Of a stretch of DNA of 64,000 nucleotides, positions 25,751 to 35,340 are shown piece by piece. Source of the DNA: Bosea sp. Tri-49 (GTDB lineage: Bacteria; Pseudomonadota; Alphaproteobacteria; Rhizobiales; Beijerinckiaceae); contig NZ_CP017946.1 of assembly GCF_003952665.1 (NCBI RefSeq), forward strand, positions 2,790,001-2,854,000. Reading direction: 5' to 3'. The stretch's first letter is position 1. Each line of letters begins with the position of its first letter. The position numbers were made by a program, and so were the translations under genes. The notes under the pieces were generated by a model, which was not told where the DNA came from, made no database searches, and saw only the letters and a list, made by a program, of their open reading frames with translations.

Positions 25751-28700
25751 TCAGAACTTCATTTCGACCCTGCCCTTGAGGGCGTGATCGCGGGAGCGGT
25801 CGCCCACTGCTGCCGAGTAGGTCAGGCCCAGTGCGGTGGCAGATGAGATGCGCCAGTCGAGCCCGGCTTCGGCGACAACAGCCTCGCGATCGATTTGAGC
25901 CGCGAACACGCGGGCCGGGGTGGTGCCGAGGGCGAAGGCGGTCTTTGCCTGCGGGGTGAGCTCGCCAAAGCCGTGGCGCCAGCCGAGCATGGCGCGGGCG
26001 AAGAGCGGCATCGTCCCGAGCTGCGCCTCGGCGCGCAGGCCGAGCGTGGTGAAGCCGAGGGTCTGGTCGCTGGAGAGGACGCGCAGCGCCGCGGCGCCGC
26101 CCTGCTCGGTGCCGGCGTCGGTGCTGACCCGGATCAAGGCGAGCTGGGCGAAGGGTTCGAGCGCGAAACCATTGAAGGCGAAGCCATAGCCGAGTTCGGC
26201 AAAACCTTGCGCCACCGCGCCCGGGCGCTGCAGCCGCAGGCTGTCGCCGAAGCCACGGATCTGAACCTGGCGGCGGATGTCGCTCTCGCTCCAGCTATAG
26301 GCCAGGCCCGCATCCAGACGCAGATTGCCGAAGCGGGCGCCGGCATAGAGCGCGGCATGGCCGCTCTCGAGCTTGCCGGTGGAGAAGCGGGCATCGAGGT
26401 CGAAGCGCGACTGGCTGTAGCCACCGGCGACGCCGACCCTGAGCGACGAGCCGGGAGTGTCGTAGAGCATCACATCGGCGCCGAGCAGCGCCCCACCGCT
26501 GCGGCGGGACAGGCTCGCGGCATTGCCGTCGGCGTCGCTGTTGCCGGCGCTGCCAAAGGCCTCGCCCCAGAGGGCATAGCGCGGCTGCGGGACCGGAGCG
26601 GCCATCAGCACCGCGCCCTTGCGGCCGGGCAGGTCGGCGCTGAAGGCGGCCGCGACCTGGCCGCCCTGTTGCGTCAGCAGCGGCCCGCGCAGGCGGCTGA
26701 GGATGGTGTCGCGCACCAGCCGGCTCTCGTCGATCATGACGCTGACGGCCTGCGCATGCGCTTCGCCCGAGAGCAGATCAAAGCCGGCGCGGGCCTCGGC
26801 CACCGTGCTAGAGAGCAGCGCGTCGTAGACCGGATTGCCGACGCCGAGCCGCTCGGCCGCCACTGCGATGAAGCCCTGATTGCGGGTCGAAGCGACATAG
26901 GGGCGCTGCGACCCGCCTGAGGTTCCGCCGCCGCCCGAGCTCCCACCATCGGACGTGCCGCCACCACCGGTGTTCGTGTCGCCGCCGCCGCTCGTGCCAC
27001 CGCTGCCACCACCGGAACTGCCGCCATCGCCCGGGCCGAAGCCGGTATCGTTGCGCGTCATGGTCAGGGTGACGTTGCGGCTGTCATAGCCCAGCGACGG
27101 CGTCAGGAAGGCGAGGTTCGAGGTGACTGTGCTGAACCGGCCGCTGACCCCGCCCGTGGCGGTCAGGATAGTGTAGCTCGTCGCCGCCGCATAGTTGCCG
27201 GCGTCGGCCAGGACCTGGACCGTGCCGCCGGACAGCGTCGCGATCCCCGTCGCCACGATCCGGTCGCTCTGGCCAGCGGCGTTGATCTCGACCTGATAGG
27301 TCGAGCCCGTCGCGAAGGCGACATTGCCGGAGACGGTCAGCGTGCCGATCGAGTTGCCCGGAGCGACGGTGCCGCCGCTCGCGACGCTCACCCCGCCGAT
27401 CGTGCCCGAGCCGCCGAGCGAGCCGCCGTCGAGTGTGACGCTGCTCGCCAGCGAGCCGTTCACGACGAGCTTGCCGCCCGAGACCTTGGTCGCGCCATTA
27501 TAGGTGTTCGCACCGGTCAGGGTCAGCGTGCCGGTGCCGGTCTTGGTGACCCCGCCCGTGCCGGTGATCGATCCCGAGAAGCTGGTCGAGCTGTTGTCGG
27601 AGCCGGCCGTCAACGTGCCGCTGCCCAGCGTGACCGTGCCGGCGCCGGCGAGCGAGCCGATGCTCTGATTGAAGCCGGCGAGGTCGAGCCGCGCGCCGCT
27701 CGCCACCGTGAACGCCGAGCTCGACGAGAACGCCCCGGCAACGCCGGCCCGCAAGGTGCCGCCCGAGACCGTGGTCGCACCGGAATAGCTGCTCGTGCCC
27801 TTGAGCAGCAGTGTGCCGGCGCCGGCCTTCGAGAGCGCGCCCGTGCCCGTCAGCGACTGGTTCACGATGAAGCTGTTGCCGGCCTCGACAATGTCGAAGC
27901 CGCCGCCATTGCTGCCGAGGACAATGCTGCGGGTCAGCCCGTTCAGCGTCGTGCCGGTCACCTGCAGCACGCCGCCATCCAGCGTCAACGCGCCGGCGAA
28001 CGCGCCGAGATTGACCTCCCGGTCGATGCTGATCGCCCCGCCCGCGATCGTCGTGCCGCCCGAGTAAGTGTTCTCCTGCGTCAGCGTCAGCGTGCCAGTG
28101 CCGACCTTCCTGATGCTGCCATCGCCAGAGATCATGCCGGTGAACGTCGTCGAGGCGTTGGTCGCGCCCGTCTCCAGCGTCGAGCGGCTCTCGATCTCGA
28201 TCTGGCCGGCACCGGCGATCGAGCCCGCAGTTACTGTGCCGAGCGTATCGTTGAGGCCGAGCAGCGCGCCGGCCGCGATGGTGTAGTCCGACGCCGCCGA
28301 CATGGCGCCGGAACCGCTGATGCCGAGCGTCCCAGCCGACACCGTGGTCGCGCCCGAATAGGTGTTCGTGCCCGAGAGCACGAGCCGGCCGGTGCCGGTC
28401 TTGGTCAGCCCGCCCGTGCCCGAGATCGTGCCGGAGAACGCCGTCGAAGCATTGTTGCCGCCCGCGGTCAGCGTGCCAGCACCGAGCGTGACGGCGCCGG
28501 CGCCGGCGAGCGAGCCGATCGTCTGGTCAAAGCCGGCCAGGTCGAGCGTTGCGCCCGAGATGATCATGACCGTGGAGCCCGCCGAGAAGGCGCCCACCTG
28601 CCCGGCCCGCAGGATGCCGTTCGAGACCGTCGTCGTGCCGGTATAGGTGTTGGCGCCGGACAGGACGAGCGTGCCCGCGCCGGCCTTGGTGAATCCGCCC

Positions 28701-30079
28701 AAGCCGGAGAAGGATTGCGTCACCGTGAAGGTATTGCCGGCGTCGGCAATATCGAAGCCGCCGCCAGTGCTGCCGAGGACGATGTTGCGCGTCAGCCCGG
28801 TCAGCGTCGTGCCGGTCACCTTCAGCATGCCGCCGTCCAGCGTCAGCGTGCCGGAGGTCGCGCCGAGATTGCCCTCGGCGCTGATGCTGATCGCCCCGTC
28901 CGAGATCGTCGTCCCCCCGGTATAGGTGTTTTCGCCGGTTAAGGTCAGCGTGCCCGAGCCCTCCTTGACCACGCTGCCGGCGCCGCTGACTACGCTGCTG
29001 ATCGTCGCGGCGATCGTCTGGTCGAAGGTCAGCGTGCCGGTGTCGATGACGATGCCGCCATTGATGGTGGCCGAGGCGGAGCCGATGGTGAGCTTGTTGC
29101 TGCCACCGGTGAAATGGATCGCCGCGGCGCGCGTCGTGCCGTCGCCCGAGAGGCCGCCCTCGATCGTGCCGTTATTGGTGATGATCAGGTCGGCGCCGAT
29201 GATGGCATCGCCGCCGGCAGCGCCGACGCCGTTCGCCTCTTCGCCTGGATTAGGGGTACGACCAAAAGAAGCCGGCAAATTCGAGCCGCCGCGCCCGCCA
29301 TCGCCACCGCGGATCGTGCCGTTGACGGTCAGCGTCGTCGTCGCGCCGCCATTGGTGAAGACCAGGCCGGCGCCGCCAACGCCGGCCGCGCCGGCGGCGC
29401 CAGTGCCATCCGACACATACGAGCCGCCGTTTCCGCCCTTGCCGCCCTGGATCGTGCCATCGATGAACAGGGTCTGCGCGGCACTGCCATCGGTGAAGAG
29501 CAGGCCGATGCCGCCGGAACCGCCTCCGCCGCCGAAGCCATAAAAGCTACCACCGCCATGGCCGCCATTGCCGCCGGTGAGCGTGCCGGCGATCGCTCCC
29601 GTCGCACCCGCGCCCGTGACCACGGCACCAAAGCCGCCCGCGCCACCGCCGCCGCCCGAGTAGAAATAGCCGGAGGTACCGTCGCCGCCATTGCTGCCGG
29701 TATTGGCACCGACCGGCAGGGCCGCGCCGACGGCGCCATGCACGCCGCCATCGCCGCCTCGGCCCTCGCTGGGGTTGCCATCGCCAGCGAGCCCGCCAGT
29801 TCCGCCGGTAACAGCGCCGGCGCCACCGCCGCCACCGCCCGCGTTGCCTCCTGGCGCTATTTGCCCCCTGGCGCCCGCACCACCGGCACCCGTCGGGTTG
29901 TCGATGCCGCCCGCGCCGCCGGAGCCGGGTTGCGCGCTGCTTCGGTCGCCGCCGCGCCCACCATTAGCGAGCGCCTGCCCGGCGGACAGGAGCAGCACGA
30001 GCGCCGTGCCCGCGAGCAGGCGCGAGGCGAGCCGCGTGCGAGATGTTCCGCTGTTCGCAGTAGTGATGACGGATATCAT
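25751..30079 (-). CDS. Autotransporter with PATR repeats and C-terminal beta-barrel
   Basis: This 1442-residue type Va secreted protein starts with a long signal peptide (about residues 1-38, ending GQALANGG). Residues 40-310 are very glycine-rich. A beta-helical passenger then carries six autotransporter-associated repeats of the form GTLTLTGxNTYxGxTT between about residues 374 and 875. A Gly/Ser-only linker occupies about 1013-1057. The autotransporter barrel spans about 1168-1442 and ends in Phe, as the BAM signal requires. I chose the ATG at 30079 for the signal peptide. The passenger contains a long internal duplication. It is probably a surface adhesin or aggregation factor. An ABC exporter gene diverges from it. 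Confidence 0.92.
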   Translation of the reverse strand: MISVITTANSGTSRTRLASRLLAGTALVLLLSAGQALANGGRGGDRSSAQPGSGGAGGIDNPTGAGGAGARGQIAPGGNAGGGGGGAGAVTGGTGGLAGDGNPSEGRGGDGGVHGAVGAALPVGANTGSNGGDGTSGYFYSGGGGGAGGFGAVVTGAGATGAIAGTLTGGNGGHGGGSFYGFGGGGGSGGIGLLFTDGSAAQTLFIDGTIQGGKGGNGGSYVSDGTGAAGAAGVGGAGLVFTNGGATTTLTVNGTIRGGDGGRGGSNLPASFGRTPNPGEEANGVGAAGGDAIIGADLIITNNGTIEGGLSGDGTTRAAAIHFTGGSNKLTIGSASATINGGIVIDTGTLTFDQTIAATISSVVSGAGSVVKEGSGTLTLTGENTYTGGTTISDGAISISAEGNLGATSGTLTLDGGMLKVTGTTLTGLTRNIVLGSTGGGFDIADAGNTFTVTQSFSGLGGFTKAGAGTLVLSGANTYTGTTTVSNGILRAGQVGAFSAGSTVMIISGATLDLAGFDQTIGSLAGAGAVTLGAGTLTAGGNNASTAFSGTISGTGGLTKTGTGRLVLSGTNTYSGATTVSAGTLGISGSGAMSAASDYTIAAGALLGLNDTLGTVTAGSIAGAGQIEIESRSTLETGATNASTTFTGMISGDGSIRKVGTGTLTLTQENTYSGGTTIAGGAISIDREVNLGAFAGALTLDGGVLQVTGTTLNGLTRSIVLGSNGGGFDIVEAGNSFIVNQSLTGTGALSKAGAGTLLLKGTSSYSGATTVSGGTLRAGVAGAFSSSSAFTVASGARLDLAGFNQSIGSLAGAGTVTLGSGTLTAGSDNSSTSFSGSITGTGGVTKTGTGTLTLTGANTYNGATKVSGGKLVVNGSLASSVTLDGGSLGGSGTIGGVSVASGGTVAPGNSIGTLTVSGNVAFATGSTYQVEINAAGQSDRIVATGIATLSGGTVQVLADAGNYAAATSYTILTATGGVSGRFSTVTSNLAFLTPSLGYDSRNVTLTMTRNDTGFGPGDGGSSGGGSGGTSGGGDTNTGGGGTSDGGSSGGGGTSGGSQRPYVASTRNQGFIAVAAERLGVGNPVYDALLSSTVAEARAGFDLLSGEAHAQAVSVMIDESRLVRDTILSRLRGPLLTQQGGQVAAAFSADLPGRKGAVLMAAPVPQPRYALWGEAFGSAGNSDADGNAASLSRRSGGALLGADVMLYDTPGSSLRVGVAGGYSQSRFDLDARFSTGKLESGHAALYAGARFGNLRLDAGLAYSWSESDIRRQVQIRGFGDSLRLQRPGAVAQGFAELGYGFAFNGFALEPFAQLALIRVSTDAGTEQGGAAALRVLSSDQTLGFTTLGLRAEAQLGTMPLFARAMLGWRHGFGELTPQAKTAFALGTTPARVFAAQIDREAVVAEAGLDWRISSATALGLTYSAAVGDRSRDHALKGRVEMKF
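27470..28102 (-). repeat. Passenger-domain duplication, unit 2
   Basis: This stretch encodes residues about 660-870 of the autotransporter and repeats the order of motifs in 28328-28960: NTYSGGTT, GLTRSIVLG, GGGFDI, KAGAGTL, LDLAGFNQSIGSLAGAG, TLTAG, then KTGTGTL. The protein similarity is high along about 210 residues. Confidence 0.75.
28328..28960 (-). repeat. Passenger-domain duplication, unit 1
   Basis: This stretch encodes residues about 374-584 of the autotransporter: NTYTGGTT, GLTRNIVLG, GGGFDI, KAGAGTL, LDLAGFDQTIGSLAGAG, TLTAG, then KTGTGRL. It pairs with the unit at 27470-28102; a spacer of about 75 residues with a different sequence lies between them. Confidence 0.75.
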
Positions 30080-30256
30080 GAGAGTGCCCAACCCAACCGT
30101 GGACGCAGGCTTAGGCGGGCGCGGGCAGGAGGCAATGAACAGCCATTCACAACCCGCCAAATTGATAAACTGTGGCAGATTTGCCGGCGACGCGGCCCCC
30201 GCCCCGCCTCCAGCTCATGGCTCCGCGCCGAGCGGCGTGCTAAAGCCCCGCCCGCC

Positions 30257-31981
30257 ATGCTCAAGCGCTTCTTCGCCTATTACCGCCCCCATCGCGGGCT
30301 GTTCCTGCTCGATTTCGGCTGCGCCGTGATCTCCGGCCTGCTCGAGCTCGGTTTCCCGATCGCGGTGAAGCTCTTCGTCGACCAGTTGCTGCCGAGCGGG
30401 AACTGGAGCCTGATCGTCATCGCCTCGCTCGGCCTGCTAGCAATCTATCTGGTCAATGCCGTACTAATGGTGGTGGTGACCTATTGGGGTCACATGCTCG
30501 GCATCAATATCGAGACCGAGATGCGCCGCAAGGCGTTCGACCATCTGCAAAAACTCTCTTTCGGCTGGTTCGACAACCAGAAGACCGGCCATCTCGTCGG
30601 ACGACTGACCAAGGACCTGGAAGAGATCGGCGAGGTCGCCCATCACGGGCCGGAGGATTTGTTCATCGCGGTGATGACCTTCATCGGCGCCTTTGCGCTG
30701 ATGCTGAGCGTGCATCCGCAGCTCGCCCTGATCACCGCGACGATCGTGCCGCTGATCGCCTGGCTGACCAGCCGCTATGGCAGCCGGATGACGGCGAACT
30801 GGCAGAAGCTGTTCGGCAGCGTCGGCTCGTTCAACGCAAGGATCGAGGAGAATGTCGGCGGCATCCGCGTCGTCCAGGCCTTCGCCAACGAGGAGCATGA
30901 GCGCAGCCTGTTCGCGGTCGACAACCAGCGCTATCGCCGCACCAAGCTCGACGCCTACAGGCTGATGGCGGCCTCGACCTCGCTCAGCTATTTCGGCATG
31001 CGGCTGACTCAGATGGCGGTGATGATCGCCGGCGCCTATTACGTGCTGATCGGCGACCTCAGCGCCGGCGGCTTCGTCGGCTTCTTGCTGCTGGTCACGG
31101 TGTTCTTCCGGCCGATCGAGAAGATCAACTCGGTGATCGAGACCTACCCGAAGGGGATCGCCGGCTTCCGGCGCTATACCGATTTCCTCGACACGCGGCC
31201 GGATATCGCCGACCTGCCCGGCGCCATCACCGTCTCCGGCCTCAAGGGCGACATCGCCTATGAGAACGTCAGCTTCGGCTATACGGCCGACCGCAAGATC
31301 CTGAAGGGGATCGACCTTACGATCCGCGCCGGTGAGACCATCGCCTTCGTCGGCCCGTCAGGCGCCGGCAAGACGACGATCTGCTCGCTCCTGCCGCGCT
31401 TCTACGATGTCGAAGGCGGGCGCATCACCATCGACGGCATCGATATCCGCCAGATGACGCTGGCCTCGCTGCGCGGACAGATCGGCATCGTGCAGCAGGA
31501 CGTCTTCCTCTTCGCCGGCACGCTTCGCGAGAACATCGCCTATGGCAAGCTGACCGCGAGCGAGGAGGAGATCATCGAGGCCGCCAGGCGCGCCCGACTC
31601 GACGAGATGATCGCGCGGCTGCCTGACGGCCTCGACACGGTGATCGGCGAGCGCGGTGTCAAGCTCTCAGGCGGGCAGAAGCAGCGCCTCGCCATCGCCC
31701 GCATGTTCCTGAAGAACCCGCCGATCCTGATCTTGGACGAAGCGACCTCGGCGCTCGACACCGAGACCGAGCGCGCGATCCAGGCTTCCCTTGCCGAACT
31801 GTCCAAGGGCCGGACCACGCTGGTGATCGCGCATCGCCTCGCGACGATCCAGGACGCCGACCGCATCATCGTCATCGACGAGAGCGGCGTCGCCGAGCAG
31901 GGCCGGCATCAGGAACTGGTGCAGCGAGCGGGCATCTACCGGCGCCTGCACGAGGCACAGTATGGCGGGCGGGCGAGCTGA
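30257..31981 (+). CDS. ABC exporter, ABCB/MsbA type (fused membrane and ATPase domains)
   Basis: This 574-residue half-transporter has an N-terminal six-helix membrane domain (residues 1-310) and a C-terminal ATPase. The ATPase has Walker A GPSGAGKTT, signature LSGGQKQRLAIA, Walker B ILILDEATSALD and switch IAHRLAT. It probably acts as a homodimer in the inner membrane exporting a lipid, drug or peptide. The start at 30257 (MLKRFFAYYRPHRG) begins the family homology. The frame is open far upstream, but that part is antisense to the autotransporter gene. It diverges from the autotransporter gene across 177 bp. Confidence 0.9.
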   Translation: MLKRFFAYYRPHRGLFLLDFGCAVISGLLELGFPIAVKLFVDQLLPSGNWSLIVIASLGLLAIYLVNAVLMVVVTYWGHMLGINIETEMRRKAFDHLQKLSFGWFDNQKTGHLVGRLTKDLEEIGEVAHHGPEDLFIAVMTFIGAFALMLSVHPQLALITATIVPLIAWLTSRYGSRMTANWQKLFGSVGSFNARIEENVGGIRVVQAFANEEHERSLFAVDNQRYRRTKLDAYRLMAASTSLSYFGMRLTQMAVMIAGAYYVLIGDLSAGGFVGFLLLVTVFFRPIEKINSVIETYPKGIAGFRRYTDFLDTRPDIADLPGAITVSGLKGDIAYENVSFGYTADRKILKGIDLTIRAGETIAFVGPSGAGKTTICSLLPRFYDVEGGRITIDGIDIRQMTLASLRGQIGIVQQDVFLFAGTLRENIAYGKLTASEEEIIEAARRARLDEMIARLPDGLDTVIGERGVKLSGGQKQRLAIARMFLKNPPILILDEATSALDTETERAIQASLAELSKGRTTLVIAHRLATIQDADRIIVIDESGVAEQGRHQELVQRAGIYRRLHEAQYGGRAS

Positions 31982-31999
31982 CAAGAGCTTGCTGCCGAC

Positions 32000-32425
32000 T
32001 CAGGCCAGCGCCGCCGCGATCGCCGCCGTATCGTAGTAGAACGGCGTGCCCTCGATCAGGCGCCCGCCCTCGAAGCGCAGCATTTCCGCGAAAGGCTGCG
32101 TGATCGTCCTGCCACTGCCTCGGGCCGTGAGGTGCAGGCTGCAGGTCATGAAGACGGTATCGCCGGTCTTCGCCGCCTGCAGGCCATCGACCGAGAGATC
32201 GCTCCATGTGTCGCGCATCGTCCGGAATAGGTGGCCGATCCCGTCGAGCCCGCGCCAATCACCGGCATAAGGCAGCGAGGCCGGCTCGTGCACGACGACA
32301 TCGGGATGGAAGGCGGTCGCGAGCAGGCCAAGATCGGCCTCGTCCTGCTGCAGGAAGCGCAGCTCGACCGCGAACATGCGTTCGAGCAGCTCCATGGCGG
32401 ACGGACCGCCGACATCTGCATTCAT
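32000..32425 (-). CDS. NTF2-like / SnoaL-like protein
   Basis: This 141-residue protein has the NTF2-like cone fold pattern: FHPDVVVHEPASLPYAGDW near residue 45, then FRTMRDTWSDL and PFAEMLRFEGGRL near 115. Members are small ketosteroid-isomerase-like enzymes or ligand-binding proteins. Nothing in the sequence identifies the substrate. It converges with the ABC exporter gene, 18 bp away. Confidence 0.8.
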   Translation of the reverse strand: MNADVGGPSAMELLERMFAVELRFLQQDEADLGLLATAFHPDVVVHEPASLPYAGDWRGLDGIGHLFRTMRDTWSDLSVDGLQAAKTGDTVFMTCSLHLTARGSGRTITQPFAEMLRFEGGRLIEGTPFYYDTAAIAAALA

Positions 32426-32529
32426 CGGGAACCTCGGAGTCAGCGCGGCTCAAGCGGCCGCCATGGCTCCGAGGAAGCCTTTATCACCCGTCAGCCGCCA
32501 CCCGCTTCCTGTGCAGGTGGCGATCGGGC

Positions 32530-33639
32530 TCAGCCGCGGGCTTCGAGCGCCTTGACGATGGCGTCGCCCATCTCGGTGGTCGAGACGGCGTTGGCGCCGG
32601 GCGCGGCGATGTCCTTGGTGCGGGTGCCGGCGCCGAGCACGTCGGCGATCGCGCCTTCGAGCCGGTCAGCCGCTTCGCCGGCGCCGAAAGAATAGCGCAG
32701 CGCCATGGCGAAGGAGCCGATCATCGCGATCGGGTTGGCGAGACCCTTGCCGGCGATGTCCGGGGCCGAGCCATGCACGGGCTCGTAGAGCGCCTTGCGC
32801 TTGCCGGTGGCCGGGTCCTCGGCGCCGAGCGAGGCAGAGGGCAGCATGCCGAGCGAGCCGGTCAGCATCGCCGCAACGTCGGAGAGGATGTCGCCGAACA
32901 GGTTGTCGGTGACGATGACATCGTATTGCTTGGGCCAGCGCACCAGCTGCATGGCGCAGTTGTCGGCGAGGACATGCTCGAGCTCGACGTCCTTGTAGTC
33001 CCTGGCGTGCTGGGCGGTAACGGTCTGCTTCCAGAGCACGCCGGTCTTCATGACGTTGTGCTTCTCGGCCGAGGAGACCTTGTTGCGGCGGGTGCGCGCC
33101 AGCTCGAAAGCGACGGCGCAGATGCGCTCGATCTCACCCGTCGTGTAGAGCTGCGTGTCGACGCCGCGCTTGGAGCCGTCCTCCAGCGTGACGATCTCCT
33201 TGGGCTCGCCGAAATAGACGCCGCCGGTGAGCTCGCGCACGATCAGGATGTCGAGCCCCTCGACCACTTCGGGCTTCAGCGACGAGGCCGAGGCCAGCGC
33301 CGGATAGCAGATCGCCGGACGCAAGTTGGCGAACAGGCCGAGATCCTTGCGCAGGCGCAGCAGGCCGGCCTCGGGACGGTGCTGATAGGGCACATCGGCC
33401 CATTTCGGACCGCCGACCGCGCCGAAGAGCACGGCGTCGGCGTCCTGGGCGAGCTTCATGTCGCCTTCCGAGATCGCCTGCTTGTGGGCGTCATAGGCGA
33501 CGCCGCCGACGAGGCCGCGCTCGAGCGAGAACGAGCCGAGGCCCTGCTTCTCGAACCAGGAGACGATCTTCTCGACCTGCCCCATCACCTCGGGGCCGAT
33601 GCCGTCGCCGGGGAGCAGCAGGAGCTTGTGGTTCGCCAT
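32530..33639 (-). CDS. leuB: 3-isopropylmalate dehydrogenase
   Basis: This 369-residue enzyme performs the oxidative decarboxylation step of leucine biosynthesis. Family motifs are [12 protein letters not shown] at the start, the substrate-binding segment [15 protein letters not shown], and the metal/NAD region [11 protein letters not shown]. The C-terminal [16 protein letters not shown], with the NAD-selecting residues, follows. The ATG at 33639 has GAGG upstream and begins the homology. leuCD and asd, common neighbours in related bacteria, are not seen here. Confidence 0.97.
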   Translation of the reverse strand: MANHKLLLLPGDGIGPEVMGQVEKIVSWFEKQGLGSFSLERGLVGGVAYDAHKQAISEGDMKLAQDADAVLFGAVGGPKWADVPYQHRPEAGLLRLRKDLGLFANLRPAICYPALASASSLKPEVVEGLDILIVRELTGGVYFGEPKEIVTLEDGSKRGVDTQLYTTGEIERICAVAFELARTRRNKVSSAEKHNVMKTGVLWKQTVTAQHARDYKDVELEHVLADNCAMQLVRWPKQYDVIVTDNLFGDILSDVAAMLTGSLGMLPSASLGAEDPATGKRKALYEPVHGSAPDIAGKGLANPIAMIGSFAMALRYSFGAGEAADRLEGAIADVLGAGTRTKDIAAPGANAVSTTEMGDAIVKALEARG

Positions 33640-33719
33640 CGATTGAGCCTCGCGCAACAGAAATGCGCTGGCTGCTTACGGGGCGCAGCGTTCGTGCGCA
33701 AGCATCGGGGCGCTGCGCC

Positions 33720-34901
33720 TCAGACGCGCCCGCCCTTCAGCGCGCGCAGGACCTTCTCGCCCGGCCGCCCGGTCTGCGGCATGCCGATCTTGCTCTCGAT
33801 TTCCTTGATCGCGGCGCGCGTCAGCGCGCCGACGGCGCCATCGGGCTCGCCGACATTGTAGCCGCGCTGCGTCAGCAGACGCTGCAATTCGCGGCGCTGC
33901 TCGCGCGAGAGCGGCAAGTCGTCGGTCGGCCAGTCGCCCTGCACGCCCGGCCGGCCGCGCAGGCGGTCGGAGAGCAGCGAGATGGCGAGGGCGTAGGAAT
34001 CGGCGCCGTTGTAGCTGTAGGCGGCGTCGTAGTTCTTGAAGACAAGGAAGGCCGGACCATTGCGGCCGGCCGGCATCAAGAGCCCAGCATTGCCGGAGCC
34101 GGAGAGCGCCGAGCCGTCGAACTTGACGACGCCGCGCGCCGCCCAGGACGAGACCGGCTGCTTCGGGTTGCGCCCGGTCGGGCCGGAATAGCCACCGGGC
34201 ACACGGACCTCGTAGCCCCAGCCTGCGCCGGTGACCCAGCCGGCCTTGGCCATGAAATTGGCGGTCGAATGCAACGCATCGGGGATCGAATCGACGAGAT
34301 CGCGCCGGCCGTCGCCGTCGCCGTCGACCGCAAGCCGCAGATAGGTCGAGGGGATGAACTGGGTATGGCCGAAGGCGCCGGCCCAGGAGCCGAACAGCCG
34401 GTCGGCTCGGACGTCGCCGCGCTCGATGATCTGAAGGGTGGCGATCAACTCGCCCTTGAAGAAGGCGTTGCGGCGCGGCGCCAGACAGGCGCCGGTGGAG
34501 AGTGCCTGGACCAGCGGCATCTTGCCCCGCGCCTTACCGAAATCGCTCTCAACGCCCCAGACCGCCGCGATGGTATGGCGGTCGACGCCGAAGCGCTGTT
34601 CGGCGGCGGCCAGCGTCGAGGCGTGCTGGCGCATCATCGAGCGCCCTTCCGCGACCTTCTCGTCGTCGACCAGCGTGCCGAGATAATCCCAGATCGGCGT
34701 CTTGAATTCGGGCTGGTTGTTCATCGCCTCGATCACCTTCATGTCGGGCGTGACGCCCGACATGGCGCGATCGAAGGTGGCGCCGGAGACGCCCTTCGCT
34801 GCCGCGGCCGAACGCAGGCCGGCGACGCAGGAGTCGAAATCGGCCCGGGCCGCGGTCGCGGCTGCGAGGACGAGAGGCAAGGCCAGGATCAATGCGCGCA
34901 T
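33720..34901 (-). CDS. Lytic murein transglycosylase (MltB/SLT-like, with peptidoglycan-binding domain)
   Basis: This 393-residue exported enzyme cleaves peptidoglycan glycan strands to 1,6-anhydro products. It has a Sec signal peptide (ALILALPLVLAAATAARA) and an SLT_2 catalytic domain at residues 25-320 with the putative catalytic Glu in WGVESDFG. The supporting motifs AFGHTQFIPSTY and NYDAAYSYNGADSYA are present. A C-terminal PG_binding_1 domain (residues 330-390, RGYNVGEPDGAVGALTRAAI) completes it. It is a single-gene unit in the periplasm. Confidence 0.92.
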   Translation of the reverse strand: MRALILALPLVLAAATAARADFDSCVAGLRSAAAAKGVSGATFDRAMSGVTPDMKVIEAMNNQPEFKTPIWDYLGTLVDDEKVAEGRSMMRQHASTLAAAEQRFGVDRHTIAAVWGVESDFGKARGKMPLVQALSTGACLAPRRNAFFKGELIATLQIIERGDVRADRLFGSWAGAFGHTQFIPSTYLRLAVDGDGDGRRDLVDSIPDALHSTANFMAKAGWVTGAGWGYEVRVPGGYSGPTGRNPKQPVSSWAARGVVKFDGSALSGSGNAGLLMPAGRNGPAFLVFKNYDAAYSYNGADSYALAISLLSDRLRGRPGVQGDWPTDDLPLSREQRRELQRLLTQRGYNVGEPDGAVGALTRAAIKEIESKIGMPQTGRPGEKVLRALKGGRV

Positions 34902-34962
34902 GGGTCCACCGAATCGCAGGATTGGCGCGAATCTAGGGCGCTGCGGTTAACGGAGGTTAACC

Positions 34963-35301
34963 ATGCAAGTCCCGAGGGCGCGCGGAACGCCGAAACCGGC
35001 TATGTCTGCGCAACCCCCGCGCGAATCGTCGACAGCCCCTATGTCCACCGCCGCCACCGAAGCGCTCGGCTTCTGCGCCGCCCTGCTCACCACCTTCTGC
35101 TGGCTGCCGCAGGCCTGGCAGACGATCAAGACGCGCGACACCAGCGGCATCTCGCTGTGGACGCAGGCGCTGTTCGCCACCGGCATCGTGCTATGGCTGC
35201 TCTATGGCGTGCTGATCGCCTCCTGGCCGCTGATCGGCGCCAATACGGTCACGCTGGCGCTCGTCCTGGTTATCCTGACGATGAAGTTGCGCTACGGCTG
35301 A
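34963..35301 (+). CDS. SemiSWEET-type sugar transporter (PQ-loop/MtN3 half-transporter)
   Basis: This small three-helix membrane protein carries the SemiSWEET core from about residue 27: LGFCAALLTTFCWLPQAWQ with the PQ motif, then TRDTSGISLW and NTVTLALVL. Family members dimerise to transport sugars. A strong GGAGG site 6 bp before 34963 supports the long start (112 residues). The family core begins at the ATG at 35041 (86 residues, the usual length), which lacks a ribosome site, so the extra N-terminus may or may not be made. A DUF486 membrane protein gene follows at 35341. Confidence 0.88.
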   Translation: MQVPRARGTPKPAMSAQPPRESSTAPMSTAATEALGFCAALLTTFCWLPQAWQTIKTRDTSGISLWTQALFATGIVLWLLYGVLIASWPLIGANTVTLALVLVILTMKLRYG

Positions 35302-35340
35302 TCCCTCCGCCCCGCCCAACACACGATCCCGGATTCCACC

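Noticed and set aside
27795..29543. Series of Val/Pro-rich plus-strand frames
   Set aside because: They are the antisense of regular Gly/Thr/Ala-rich autotransporter repeats, so their regularity is a by-product.
25751..30079. CRISPR array suspected from regular repeats
   Set aside because: The repeats are in-frame protein repeats with diverged DNA and no unique spacers.
29114..30256. N-terminal extension of the ABC exporter
   Set aside because: It is antisense to the glycine-rich part of the autotransporter; homology begins at 30257.
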